Below, in pieces: positions 45,245-57,818 of a stretch of 64,000 bases of DNA. The position numbers and the translations under genes were made by a program. The notes beneath the pieces are model-generated. The model did no database searches and was not told the DNA's origin. It worked only from the letters and a program-made list of their open reading frames with translations. Position 1 is the first letter of the stretch. Each line of letters starts with the position of its first letter. Source of the stretch: Chrysoporthe austroafricana (lineage: Eukaryota > Ascomycota > Sordariomycetes > Diaporthales > Cryphonectriaceae); contig JYIP02000003.1 in the NCBI GenBank assembly GCA_001051155.2, forward strand, positions 1-64,000, read 5' to 3'.

Positions 45245-46712
45245 ATGCGCACCTCAACCTACCTCTCCCGCTTCCTCGCTCTCCTCCTCTGCATCGTCTT
45301 CCCCCTCTACCTCGCCGTCCGTGGCTCCGCCTCGTTGTCTGATATCGCACTTCTCCTCTCCTCCCTTTCCGAGCGCGCCGAAGCCCTGCACGTCGCGCTC
45401 ATATCCCCGCTTGCCGCCCCTCCCGCACCAATCTCCGAAGAAGCCTTCGAAGCTTCCGCCGAGCCCGCCAAACACGTGCGCGCACCCGAAGGCGGGAAAA
45501 GGAAAAGATACCCCTCCCTTCCCGATGGACTGGCGCACTGCATCAACTCCTTCGAGCAGTATCAGTTCCTCGCCGAGCAAGTTCTTCACCGGAAGCATGC
45601 GCGGTATTCCAAGCAGACGCCCGCGCAGAAGGCAATAAGCAACAAGCTCGGCTATACTGCACATTTCGAGAAAGCTAGGAAGGGGATCGAGGTGAACGCC
45701 CGGTTCTCGGAACAGATCGCGCAGATTGCGAGGGAGGATTATCACACCGGCCCGCGAGCGCTGGAGGACGATGAAGACGCGGAGTTCGGAGTTGTGGACC
45801 TGGCGTTTGGACATCTTTCGCGAGACTGGAGCACGCAGGGCGCAAAGGAGAGGCAGGCCGTGTTTCCGCCTGTTCTGGCTGGGCTTGAGCAACATTTTGG
45901 CGGGAACGGGAGAGGGAACAAGGTGCTTGTACCCGGAAGCGGTATGGGTAGGCTGGCAAGCGATATCGCTGATCTCGGTGCGTCCATCTTACATCGTTGA
46001 GTTGAAGCCGCGGTCTTACATCAGCGCAGGGTACGACGTCACGGCCAACGAGCTGGACTATGGCTCCATCTTGGCATACCACCTACTAACCAACCATACG
46101 AGCTCGCTGCACCAACACACTTTGCAGCCCTTCGTGACCAAATGGACGCATCAAGCCAACCCCTCCTCGCGCTACTCCGCCCTAACGGTGCCGGACCACT
46201 GGCCAAACAAGGCCGTCAAGCTCGTCGAGGGCGACTTCTTGGAGAAGTTCCCCCGGGACGGTGAGTTTGACGCCGTCGTCACGCTGTTCTTCATCGACAT
46301 GTCCGACAACGTGATTGACTTCCTAAGCAACATACATCGGCTGCTGAAGCCTGGTGGGTTGTGGATCAACCTTGGACGTACGTTACTGTCCTCCCTTACA
46401 TAAATACTGACATTTATACTTTTCTTGTAATCAGTTTGCCGAACTCGGGCTGACGTGTATACAGCGCTGAAATGGGGCACTTATACCTCTCTCCAGCTCT
46501 CTGCGGAAGAAGTGCTCCAGCTGGCAGATCTGCTCGGGTTCGATGTGGACCATACGTCAAGGAAGAACATCGATAGCCGGTATGCCGAGCAGCCGGAAAC
46601 GTTGCTGAAGTTCACTTATAGTAAGTGCTTGCCGGTTTCTTATAAGGAATAAAGACGGTTGCTAATAGGACGGGCAGTTACGCAGTTCTGGTCTGCAATA
46701 AAGAGGGTATAA
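45245..46712 (+). CDS. N2227-type (carnosine N-methyltransferase-like) methyltransferase
   Basis: Four exons: 45245-45977, 46030-46377, 46465-46620 and 46678-46712 (introns of 52, 87 and 57 bp), giving 423 residues. An N-terminal hydrophobic segment at residues 8-25 looks like a membrane anchor. The family blocks are INSFEQYQFLAEQV at about 99-112, motif I KVLVPGSGMGRLA, GYDVTANE (spanning intron 1), GDFLEKF, NLGPLKW (spanning intron 2) and the terminal FW.A.K end, recovered only by the third splice. This is the PF07942-like family, which N-methylates amines and peptides. A methyltransferase of unknown class occurs in ustiloxin and phomopsin clusters, so a tailoring role is plausible, but the canonical target is carnosine-like. 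It is divergent from the tyrosinase. Confidence 0.85.
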
Positions 46713-46876
46713 AACGAGGGTTAAATAGTTTTTGCTTTCAAGCTTTGAGCTAAATACTCTGAAAATTACAATCTATAAATGAAGCTATACCCAGGCAGGA
46801 AGTGAAGCGAGAACCCGAGTACTCAGCTGCGTGACATAAGACCGGGCCATATCCCGTCACACAAACTTGCTAGTTC

Positions 46877-48238
46877 TCATCCCTGCGTTGATGACGCAAA
46901 GTATCCGAGGGCTTCAAGAAGATAACGTTCTTGGTTATTGAAACATCTTGGTGCCGCATTGATGATTAAAGCTCTCGCGATCTCGAGAAGTCGAGCTCCT
47001 AGTGAGACATCGCTGACTGCGGTGAGAATCTTCCAGTTGACTGTTACGGGATTGGTGGAAACGTCGAAGAGTGCTGCGCACAATTCTGCATCCTCAAGGA
47101 CCTGGAAGCAGAATTCCTCGAACAATTGATTTCTGACGATAAACTCGATGGCGCAAGAAGCAGATGTTGGATCTGAGATGGGGCTCGTGAGCAGCTCCGA
47201 CGATGATTTCCTCAGCCCTCGACGGCACGAATCGACACGGTTCAACTCAGCCAACAGGCTGTCTTCATCGAAAGGTACTATTTGTCGAACAAAAGGGCGG
47301 TTGTAGCCTATCCTGTGTCGCCAGAGGTAGTTGGTCGAGACAGACAAAACTATGCAAGGAGCCAAAACCACGTAGCCCCACCACATAGTTGCCGTGACTA
47401 GTGATGCGGCTCCGGCGACAATGCCTGTAATCCCGTTCAGAAGACTGTGAAGTTGGACACTGGACGTGCGCATCTTGAGCACGTGCTCGACCCTTCTTGC
47501 CTTGAGTTTCTTCGTTCCGGCGAGGCTGTGTCGATATGCCCTTCTCCACACATACGCAGACCATAGTAGATTGGCCAGCCCGTAGACCGCACAGGGCACG
47601 TTGCCAATATATCCGGACATGAGATTGCTGGTCTCAAAAATAATAGGATTGGCGCCGCCAATAGCGAGGAATGTACCAATCCCGACCACCAGGGCTCCAA
47701 AACCCATGAAAATGTCCAATCCGATGCGGTCCACCCATTCCGTGCCCATTTCCCGGAAGTTTATATCCGACAGGCAATCCAGTGCTCGGGCTACGTCCGT
47801 ATCCCGGCTCTGTCGGCTTCTCTGTGCTCGCAGATAGTGGCGCTCCGCCCGGAGGCCGCGGAGGTTTTGCCAGCTGAGATGGGCATCTCTGCTGGCAAAA
47901 TAAACAATGCTGAGCGCAACTGTGCCGCCAATGGCCATCAGAACCATCGCATAGATCGGGATCGGAATATCGTTCTAGACGTTGGCCGCGAAGTCGCCGG
48001 CATTAGCAAGCTCGAGAAATCCCACGCCTGCAAGAAGATTGTTCTTGAGACTGACGTGATTTTCAAGGTGATAATGGTCCTTCCGCTTGATGAACGTGAG
48101 GTACCCTGAAGCAGTCTCTGACATGGGCGCGCCGCCTTTCCTTGCCGCTTCCACCTCCGCGTAGGGCGGACCGGGATCCGATTCAACGACTGGTTGCAAT
48201 TCGAAAACGCCATCGATGGTAGAAAGGGTCGGCTCCAT
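46877..48238 (-). pseudogene. Multi-pass membrane protein gene with one in-frame TAG
   Basis: From ATG 48238 the frame is open to TAG at 47977-47975, then continues in the same frame for 366 codons to 46877, giving 453 residues if read through. The reading before (NAGDFAANV) and after (NDIPIPIYAMVLMAIGGTV) the stop joins as one protein, so this is a point nonsense change and not an intron. Four or five hydrophobic spans are visible (about residues 94-112, 165-192, 200-222 and 262-300), with a soluble C-terminal third. The family is unknown to me; similar integral membrane proteins occur in fungal genomes. TAG from CAG (C-to-T in CpA) is the RIP signature. It is next to the peptide cluster and could have been its exporter, which is speculation. 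Confidence 0.65.
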
Positions 48239-49300
48239 ATTCCGATGAGAAGCTGTGATCGCAATAGAAACTTGATGGATGGAGGCTGTGCAAAGGGGAG
48301 GGGGGAAAGAGGACACGATGGCTGGGCCGCGTCTCGGCTAACTAAAGTTCTGACGGACCACGACCCGGTATTGCCTCTAGGGCGTGTTAACAAGGGTATC
48401 GGTTATTCGCCCCGGAGACTTCCTCATTTCGAAAAACCTCATTCAGCAATGCCTTACGTGAGCCCGGGGGCGGAACCTTTGGTTACAGACGCTATCTGCC
48501 GATAAAACTACTACGTAGGGCGACGGAAGCGATCTCTGGATCTTCGCCTTCAGAGAGTTCACGGCAACCACCGACAGCTGATTCGACAAACTTTATGCCT
48601 CGGAACATTCCGGGGGCGCAGCCATACACGAGACCATAGCAACTGAAGAGCCTATGCCAGTTCGCATCAAATTCGTCAAGAAAGTTTGCATACTCGTAAA
48701 CAAGAATTGAGAACAGCTGTCGTTAGAGTTGATTGCCAGTCCCGTCCCTCCTATCGTTCATAACCCAACCGTCAGAACGCCACAGCCATTGGCTGGACGC
48801 ACGACCACCTTGGTCGTAATCCTTAGAGACTCAAACACAAGAAAGACTCTGAATTACGTCTCAAAATGTCTCTGATTGCGGTACTATACAAGCTATGCCG
48901 AGGCAAGCAGCGATATTGAGTTGCGCAACTACGCGCGTAGAAACGGCCAAGGAGCAGAATCCACGAATTATCAAGTATACGAACGTGGGGATGAAAGGCT
49001 TGGGTCTGAAGCCATACAGCCGTCGCAGACGATGTCAGACTCGCCTAGGAGTGGGATGGCCTTCGACTGGAACGAGGGGGGGCGATTGAGCTTGGATCTT
49101 TGCAGCGGATGCTTGCGCTTATGCAACACGAGTGGTTTTCGGTAGGGCGGGGTCATGGTCTGCCCTTCCTCCTGCATCTCCTGCTTATCCGACAACGACA
49201 CCCTCCATAACAGGGAGGGGGTGAGCTACAGTAATAACAGGGGTTGAATCATAAAGAAGCGGTACGCCTTTGATAAGCTATAGAGCATAGGGGTTAGTGC
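48239..49300. other. Intergenic to repeat boundary; possible gene fragment
   Basis: Non-repetitive sequence. A plus-strand frame at 48876-49145 (89 codons, no ATG; contains SSDIELRNYARRN and YERGDERLGSEAIQPS) looks protein-like and may be the stub of a broken gene. A nearby ATG at 48866 is in another frame. I could not assign it. Confidence 0.3.
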
Positions 49301-49711
49301 GGCCCAAAAAAGGCTATTGGACGGACGGCAAGCGGGCTTGCTGAAAAAGGGCCGCGGGATATGCGCGACTTATAGATTAGACTCTTTAACTATAAAACGT
49401 AAACCGTTACGAAAATGCCGGTTTCCCGAGCGTTAACTTTAATCGTATAGAAATAAACCTGTCTTTACGCGATACTCATTCCTTCCCTAAGCACTATTCC
49501 CGGCCGATTATATTACAATCCGCTATAGAAACCGGTACGGGGGGCTTATGCTTTGCAATAAGATCGGTTGCGCTTAAATCGGATTGCTAATTAGCCGAAA
49601 TGCTCGATTTCTTATAAGGCCCGCGCAGACTTAAGGTTATACTTCCCGACTTAAAGCTATGCGCATTACAGCTAGAGTATACGTTTTTAGGAAAAGAAGA
49701 AAGAAGAAAAA
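49301..49711. other. RIP-like edge sequence before the LTR stack
   Basis: AT-enriched sequence without a recognisable gene, ending in a long purine tract (49690-49711) directly in front of an LTR. Confidence 0.4.
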
Positions 49712-50064
49712 TATTATAAACTAATATGCGAACCAGGTTGCAGTACTAAAGCTACCCGAAAAAACTCATTCGGTATTAAGATTTTTAGTATTATAACCCA
49801 ACGGGGAATAAGGGACGCAAAAGAAGAAAAAGCCAACCAAGCACTTCACTCGCAAAACCACCCGGGGAAAAACCCCGCAAACGCTTACGTAACCCAGGGT
49901 TAAGGTCAGATAAGATAAAGATTACCAGATTACTAAGTAATCCAGTAAGCCCGGCTTATTGGATTACCAGGTAAGCCAGTAATCCAAGAACTGAAAAGCT
50001 GGATATATAAGGATAGGATATTTACTAGATAGATTACTATAGCTTTTCAATCGTAAATCTAAGT
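49712..50064 (+). repeat. Outermost LTR fragment (E0)
   Basis: Starts TATTATAAAC, as in G1-type LTRs, and runs to aatctaagt. It is cut there by the TGTTATGAACC start of the next LTR, whereas intact LTRs continue with atcaattgg. The five bases taagt at 50060-50064 would be the target duplication of the inserted element G4. Confidence 0.7.
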
Positions 50065-50506
50065 TGTTATGAACCAATATGCAGAGCCAGGGTGCGATAC
50101 CAAAGCTACTTAAGAAAACGGCCCGCTCAGTGCCAGGATTTTCAGGCCTAGCTACAGAACCCGGCAAATGCTTATATAAGCTAAGGCTAGGGTTAAATAA
50201 GATAGGGATTAATAGATTACCAAGTAAGCCGGCAAGCCAGGCTTACCAGCTCATTAGATAAGCCGATAATCCTATATTGAAGAGCTGGATATATAAGGAC
50301 CAGATATCTATTAAATAGATAATAATAGCTTTTCAGTTATCAATCTAAGTATCAATTGGACTCTACTATTAATAGTTGCTCAAAACTTGTAAATATTGCA
50401 GTACTTAGTAAATCGTATTTTAGTATTCAAAACCCATACTTGGTACTGCTCTTGCTAATATAAACCCTTTAACTTTACAGTATATCCCAGAATTGCTATA
50501 GCGTTT
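50065..50506 (+). repeat. G4 5' LTR, interrupted by G3
   Basis: Starts TGTTATGAACC and runs to GCGTTT, where it is interrupted by G3. The missing last six bases, ATAACA, are found at 57824-57829 on the other side of G3, directly followed by the element leader. Confidence 0.85.
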
Positions 50507-50942
50507 TGTCGTAAACTTACGAATGGAACTAGGGACGGGAGGAAACAGACAGACGACCCACTACTAGGGATACCCCAGAAGAAAAAGTATAATTCCCAGG
50601 ATTACGCAAGGGCTAGGGTTAGATAAGATAAGGATTACCAGCTCACCTGGTAAGCCAGTAAGCCATGCTTACCAGCTTACCTGATAAGCCAGTAAGCCCC
50701 AATTACGACAAAAGTATATAAATAGTATTCAGGCACCCATTAGGGAAACAGTTATAGGTTTCCCAGTTATCAATCTAAGTATCAATTGGACCCTACTATT
50801 GATAGCCGCATTGGCTTATGAATATTGCGATATATAAGTAATCCCGTCCTGGAACTCAAAACCCGTACTTAATACCGCTTTTATTAGCATAAATCCCTTA
50901 ACTTTATAATACGTTTTAAGACTTGCTATAGCGTTTATAACA
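50507..50942 (+). repeat. G3 5' LTR
   Basis: 436 bp, TGTCGTAAACTTACG to TTTATAACA, followed by the leader ttttgataattc. Confidence 0.92.
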
Positions 50943-51049
50943 TTTTGATAATTCTTATTTAAGATCGGTTCAGTATATACCCCTTAAGCAATACTTAGGA
51001 TATAATAGCATTCCAGATCCCGTCTTTATCCAGCAACCAGGCCTTTTAG

Positions 51050-54000
51050 GAAGAAATACTAATTATCCTTACTAACGAGCAATTCCAGTAACAGAATATG
51101 GCTTTGTACTAATAACTTGAGGAAATTAAGAATAAAGTTATCCGCCTTAACGCTTTCTAATAAGCAAAGGCTTTCAAGCTCGATAAGCCCGGCCTTTATA
51201 AAGGTACCCGAAAAGATTTCCAGGCCTTCTTAATACAACTTAAGGCCTATTTCAAGTATTATGGAACCCAGTTCAGAACTACTTATGATAAGATCGATTT
51301 CGCAAGGAGCTGCCTTAAGAGAATAGCTTTCCAGTAATAGGAACTAACCTTTCGCGACTATTTGGATAATAATAAAGAATTCCGCTTAGAGGATACCAAG
51401 CGCATTTTTTAGCGCTATGCCAATTTCGAGTTAGCCCTTACTAAGACTTTTGGAAACCCGGACGAACGACGCATTGCGGTACGGTAACTAGAAGCATTTC
51501 GATAAACTGGTTCGGCCGCGGATTATATAGCCAAATTCCGGCAGATTATTGCCCATTTCGATTACGAAGACGAACCTTTTATAGACGCTTACTATGCAGG
51601 ACTTAAAGAAGAAATTAAAGACGAATTTTATAAGGAAAACCGATTTGAGGAATTTAGCAAGTTTATCAATAAAGTAATCCGTATTGATAACCGACTATAT
51701 GAATAATAGCAATAATAGCAGAAGAATTACAGTATTGCCTTGCAATATTAGCCAAATACTAGGAAGCGCAAGTTCTAATATAAGGGTAGAAATAATACGG
51801 CCTATTCGGGCATTATATATGCTGGGCCTATAGAACTAGATATTTTTGTACGTAAGCAATGCAAAGGGGTTATTTATTATAATTGCGGTAAGAAAGGCTA
51901 TATTGCTTGCAATTGTTAGCAAGAACGAAAAAGGCGAGAATGGAAGCTAGTCTTAGAGAAATAGCTTAATATCGCTTGGCGATAAGAACCTAATTAGCTA
52001 GACAAAAATATCTTACTGAAATAAATAGCGGACTTTGATTATAGCAGCTTTAACTGGATAGCCTGCTATTACGATTATTGCATATTGCATCTTTTAGAGA
52101 AAGAAAGTTTAGGATAGTTCTTATGCAAGCTTTAAGGAAAATGACAATTCGCTATGGGCAGGAAAGGCTTACTTTACGATATTATTATCCAGGATAGCGA
52201 TTCTGACTGCTCTAGCGAAAGGCTTTCGCGAAGCGGGGAAGACTTAAGGAAATACCTTTTGAACCACTATTTGGAATAATAATAGAGCAGTATAATAGAA
52301 GAGGAAATCAGTATTATACGATCAGGATTACCAATACCTAGCAATACTATTAAAGAATCAATATACCCCGACAGATAGCCGGATAACCTACCGATTCCAG
52401 TTCTTAATGAAAAATTATCGGAAAAAATAAGCCGCTATTAGCAAAAGAACTGCCAAGATTACAGCAAATGGATATCCAAATATACGGAAATTGAGCATAT
52501 TATTTATAGGCTTATAATAAAGGAACTCTTCCAAAGCATACCATTTCAGAATAGCGAATGCTTATTTTAGGAAAACGGAAGGATTAATTATTTATACCCT
52601 TGTTATTATGAATTTGCTTGGATTAGCTATATTTACTATAATTGCTAGATACATTTCAGCAAGAAAGTTAAATACGATTAGTTCCCGCTTAAGGAATAGA
52701 ACCAATTGATTTATCCCGTTACGGAAGAAAAAAGAAAGTATAAGAAAGTCTTGCATATCGAAAATAATAATGCATATATAAGACTACCCGATAACTGTTT
52801 ACGAGCATATATCGACAAAAAGATTATATAGGGATAATGCTATATAATAGCATGCTTTATATATGCATAAGATAAGGCTAGAGATTGGTATAGGCTGCAG
52901 AAAATCGAGAAGAATTGGCAGCGAGGCTATGCCTAAGCAAAGAGGCTGGCATAATAAGCAGCGAGAAACGCCCAAAATACCCCAAAAGGGAAAGATCGCC
53001 TGTAATAGGATAGCAGCCAATTAGGATTAGGAAGTCTCTATATGCTATTAGCAGAGGAAACGAGGAATATATTATTCTAGACGTATATATTAAAGGATAA
53101 CGATATAGCGCATTATTGGATAGCGGTATATAAGGAAATTTTATTTTGCTAGAAATCGTTAATAGAGAACGAATTCTCTGGATGCAGAAGAAGGATCCTT
53201 ACAGACTCAATACTATAGAAAGAAAATCGGTTGCGTATAACTTAAATATAATCGATATGGAAACTGATTATTTACCTATCTCGATCCAAAGCCTTATAGC
53301 GAATATTATCTTTGATATTACGGATACGGTATAGCATAAGTTGATCTTGGGAATACTTTGGCTTAAGAAATATAACCCTCGAATTAATTGGACTACTGGC
53401 CAGATTTTATAGGAATAAGCTATACTTACTGAAAGGGTTGCAATTATTAATAGAGGAAGAGACCTAGTTACTAAGGATGGCATAAGTGAAATGCGCTCAA
53501 ACAGGCTTACGAGTACCCTTAAGGCAGGAAAGCAAGCTATAATATAAGGAAGGGTTACGGATACCTTGAACTTCCGGATAAAGATTGGGAACGGATTAAG
53601 ATTACAAATGATTACTAACTAATAGAAGATTGGACAAGCACGAAACAATACGAAAAAGTATGGATTATGGAATTATAAAGAAATATAGTTCTTATAGTAC
53701 GAATATGCTAGAAGACAATTTGGCTTGGCATTTAATAAATACCCGAAACTACCAGAAACGAGAAAGCCCTAAAGACGAGAAGCTAGCAAAGCAAGATACG
53801 CATAGCGATATTTTATATTCCTACAGGTAATAGAGGATGAAAAAGGCCTATTACCAGATCTCAAAAATATATTACGGGAGTATTACGAATTCAAGAAATT
53901 ATAGCAAGGAAAATTCGATAACGGCTTACCCGAGCATAGCCCTTTCGATTATAAGATCCTATTAAGAGAAGGAATAAAGCTATAAAACTACCCTATTTAT

Positions 54001-56690
54001 AAGCTTGACCAAGCAAAATTCAAGGCATTCAAAGAATATATCGACGAAAACCTCAAGAAAGGCTATATACGGAAATTACGATTACTAACAGGATACCCAA
54101 TCCTATTCGTTCCGAAAAAAAATAGCAAATTACGACTTTGCATAAACTACCGGCAATTTAACGATATTACGATTAAGAATCGGTACCCCCTATTACTAAT
54201 AGGAGAAATGCGAAATCGGTTAATAAGAGCAGAATAGTTTACTATTCTGGATTTTAAAGAAGGATATTATTATATTCGAATTAAGGAAGATGACATTTGG
54301 AAAATAGCTTTCAGGACTCGCTATGGATATTTCGAATACGTAATCTTACCTTTTAGGTTGACTAATGCACTTGCGTCTTTCCAAGAAATGATCAATAATA
54401 TCTTCCGCGAATACTTGGATACTATCGTTATTATCTATTTTGATAATATCTTTATTTATTCCAAAGACCTTGCATTATACAAATAGTACGTACGATAAGT
54501 ATTTCAGATACTATAGAATAATAAATTCTTTATAGAACTAAGCAAATGCCAGTTCTATTAGCAAAAAGTCGATTATTTGGGCTATATTATCGAATTAGGA
54601 CAAATTAGTATGCAAAAAAACAAAGTTCGAGCAATAAAAGAATAGCTTATATTAGGAAAAATTAAGGAAGTCAGAGCATTCCTTGAATATGCTAATTTCT
54701 ACTGACAATTTATTCGGGATTATAGCAAAATTGCATACCTACTTACGGACTTTACGAAAAAAAACTGCAAATTCGAATAGATTAAGGAAATATAAGAAGC
54801 ATTCGATAAAATCAAAAAACAAGTTATATCAGAACCTATATTCTGCAAAGTAGACCCAAATAAACTATTTGAAATTGAAACCGATATATCGGATTACGCA
54901 TTTAGCGGACAATTAGGCTAATAAAATAACCAAAGACGCTTCAGGATCGTAAGCAATTTCTCAAAAAAGCTAAACGGCTTAGAGCTCAATTATAGCATTC
55001 CAGATAAAGAACTAATGGCAATTGTCAAAGCATTTGAAAAATAGCAGCATTATTTAATTGGAATAAAATATCAAATAGTAATATACTCAGATTATAAAAA
55101 CCTAATAACATTTATAATAATAAAAGTCTTGAATAAATAATAAGTTAGATAGGCAGAATTCCTTTTACAGTTCGACTTAAAAATAATATATTGCAAGGGA
55201 TTAGAAAACGGCAAAGCAAACGCCTTTAGCAAGCGAATAGATTACTAGGATATAGAACCTAAAGAACTGCAGAATATTTTCAGGCAAGATAAAAATAGCA
55301 GCTTAATAAACGAAGTAAGAGAACTCAATACAATTATCAGAATCGAGAACTAGGGAAGAAATCCTGAAAATATAACCCCTGAAAAATAGGATAAATATAT
55401 CAGGACTATATACAGTATACTAGCATATAGTTACCAAGGAATCAGAGCTACTTACGAAAGAATCAAGAGATATTGGAATTTGCTAGGATTTAGATAAAGA
55501 ATTGAAAGAATCTTACAAGAATGCAATAGCTGCAAGAAAAATAAGATCGAATATTACAAGCCCTATGAATTATTCTAACTACTTCCTATTCCGATAGCGG
55601 TTTGGCAATCTATTAGCTGGGATTTCATTACCAAGCTACTCTTTTTACGAGAACCTTTAACCAAAATGCAATACGATAGCATTTTAGTAGTAGTTTGCAG
55701 ACTGAGCAAGTATACTTACTTCTTCCCTTATAAAGAAAGCAATACGGCAGAAGAACTCGCATATATATTTCTCAGAACGATTATAGCCAATTACGGCATG
55801 CTTAAGGAAATTATTTCCGATAGAAATAGAAAGTTCATATCAAACTTCTAGACCTTACTTGTAAAGCTATTCGGAATATAATAAAGAATATTTATAGCAT
55901 TTTATTCGCAAACGGATGGATAAACGGAAAGAACTAATTAGATTATTAAGCAATATTTACGATATTATATAAATTACGAATAAGATAACTGGATTGATTT
56001 CCTACCCTTAGCGCAATTTGCATATAATAATGCAAATACAAATATAACGAAAAAGTTACCATTTTATATACTCTATAGTTATAATCCGATAGCCTATTAC
56101 GATAGGATATTAGGAGCAAATGCAGAAGCTGCAAATAAACGAATCAGAAAAATCAAGAAAATTCAAGAAGAATTCCAGAAAGAATTAAGGTTCGTATAAG
56201 AAAGAATAACAAGATATGCTAATTCCAAAAGGATTAAAGGACCAATCCTATAGGAAAGGGATAAAGTTTACTTTATTCGACAAAAAGAATATATTAGAAT
56301 AACGAGACCTTCTTACTTACTGGATTATAAGAAAATAGGATTATTTAAGATCTTAAGGAAAATCTCGAATATCAATTTCGAACTTGCGCTACTTTATAGA
56401 ATGAAAATCCACCCGGTATTCTACATTTCATTCCTCGAGCCAGTACCAAAATTAACTAAAACAGATAAAACTATTCAAGTCGAAAATAACGAACCAGAAT
56501 ACGAGGTCGAACGAATCCTCAAGTACTAAAAACCAAACTACAATCCCGAATACCTCGTTAAATAGAAAGGCTACCCGGCAAGTAAGAACTTATAAGAACC
56601 CAAATCTAACTTATAAAATGCATTTCGAGCGTTAGCAGATTATTTAGACAAATAATAACGAAAGAAAATAAGCCTATAAAGGCTTTACTT
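51050..56690 (+). pseudogene. G3 gag-pol remnant
   Basis: Gag about 51050-51710; zinc knuckle at about 51860-51915 (YYNCGKKGYIACNC); protease about 53050-53250; reverse transcriptase about 54000-54560, with FTILDFKEGYYYIRI and a catalytic box reading YFDN, the second Asp lost; RNase H about 54860-55200; integrase about 55440-55880 with the zinc-binding ECNSCKKNK and the DDE segments WDFITKL and SDRNRK; chromodomain about 56480-56580 (YEVERILKY, then EYLVK). The frame is interrupted by stops throughout. The damage to the catalytic box and stops rule out activity. Confidence 0.88.
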
Positions 56691-56701
56691 ACCCGAATCT
56701 T

Positions 56702-57235
56702 TTAAGAGGAAAGGCTGGCACCCGAAAAATTTGCAGAACCCGAATATTCAGGCCCAAGGTCCAGTACAGGCCAGTCGGATTCCGAACCGAATTGTTGCAA
56801 AGCGGTATCTAGATCAAAACCCTCGGGAAGAAAGCTTTCGGGAACCAGGACTTCCGCAATCCGATATTCTTTCGTAGCCTTATGCCCCTTTTCCTTAGCC
56901 TCCTTAGCCTTTAACCGCTCTAACTCTTCTAGGCTAGATAGCCTATAACGAATAGCCTGCATTATCTTCTTGTACTATATACGCTTCTGATAGCGAAGCC
57001 GGAAAACCTTCTCTTCCGCCGCTTCCAGTTCGTTTTCCAACTCTTGATAACGGCAAGCTATTTTGCGAAGCTCGTCGGGGGAAATGCCTAGCACGTCATA
57101 GCGTGAGCGATTAAGTTGTACGCATTCCGAATAGCGAGAAGAATCCCGTTCAGAAACCTGGCAAACAGGTATCCCATGCCTTTTACAAAAGGAGCAAGAA
57201 GGTATCGTTACGGCATATTGAAGGATTGCCTCTAA
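56702..57235 (-). pseudogene. G3 accessory ORF opposite to pol, nearly intact
   Basis: Best copy of the accessory frame. On the minus strand it starts with a Cys pattern (CSFCKRHGIPVC, then ECVQLNRSRYDVL) that could bind zinc, then a coiled coil (NELEAAEEKVFRLRYQKR, IMQAIRYRLSSLEELERLKA), then an acidic C-terminus. Only one in-frame TAG (about 56971) was found in this span; the 86 codons after it are open to 56702. It is conserved in G1 and G2 in the same position and orientation, so it was under selection in the active element. Function unknown; nucleic-acid binding is a guess. Confidence 0.75.
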
Positions 57236-57382
57236 AAGAGAATCGCGCCGCTAAGTTTTGAGTAAACGATTCTTTTGCACTCTACCCGATATCCTGATTA
57301 GGAAGGCACGAGAACGAAAAAGAGATTGCGAGATTCTTACAAGAATTGATAAGGATATTAAAACCGATAAGAAGGGGGATAA

Positions 57383-57818
57383 TATCGTAAACTTACGAGT
57401 AGAACTAAGGATAAGGGGAAATAGATAGACGACTTACTATTAGGAATACTCTAGAAGAAAAAGTATAACTTCTAGGATTACGCAAGGGCTAGGGTTAGAT
57501 AAGATAAGGATTACCAGCTTACCTAGTAAGCCAGTAAGCCATGCTTACCAGCTTACTTGGTAAGCCAGTAAGCCCCAATTACGATAAAAGTATATAGATA
57601 GTATTCAGGCACTTACTAGGGAAATAGTTATAGGTTTCCCAGTTATCAATTTAAGTATCAATTGGACCCTACTATTGATAGCCGCATTGGCTTATAAATA
57701 TTGCGATATATAAGTAATCCCGTTCTGGAGCTTAAGACTCGTACTTGGTATCGCTCTTGTTAGCATAAATCCCTTGACTCTACAGTACGTCTTAGGACTT
57801 GCTGCAGCGTTCATAATA
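57383..57818 (+). repeat. G3 3' LTR
   Basis: 436 bp, TATCGTAAACTTACG to CATAATA. The TG and CA termini are changed to TA by transitions. It is followed by the CGTTT duplication. Confidence 0.9.

Larger units (their letters stand above)
50507..57818 (+). mobile_element. Gypsy element G3 (chromodomain type), youngest complete copy
   Basis: 7,312 bp, with LTRs of exactly 436 bp each (50507-50942 and 57383-57818) and a 5-bp duplication, CGTTT, at 50502-50506 and 57819-57823. It is inserted in the 5' LTR of G4. It is less RIP-mutated than G1 or G2. Domain order is gag, knuckle, protease, reverse transcriptase, RNase H, integrase, chromodomain, then a convergent accessory frame, then a purine tract (aagaaggggg) before the 3' LTR. 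It is still broken by many stops. Confidence 0.92.

Noticed and set aside
45254..45895. Minus-strand frame of 213 codons opposite the N2227-type methyltransferase
   Set aside because: Low-complexity antisense shadow without domain features; the plus strand has the conserved blocks.
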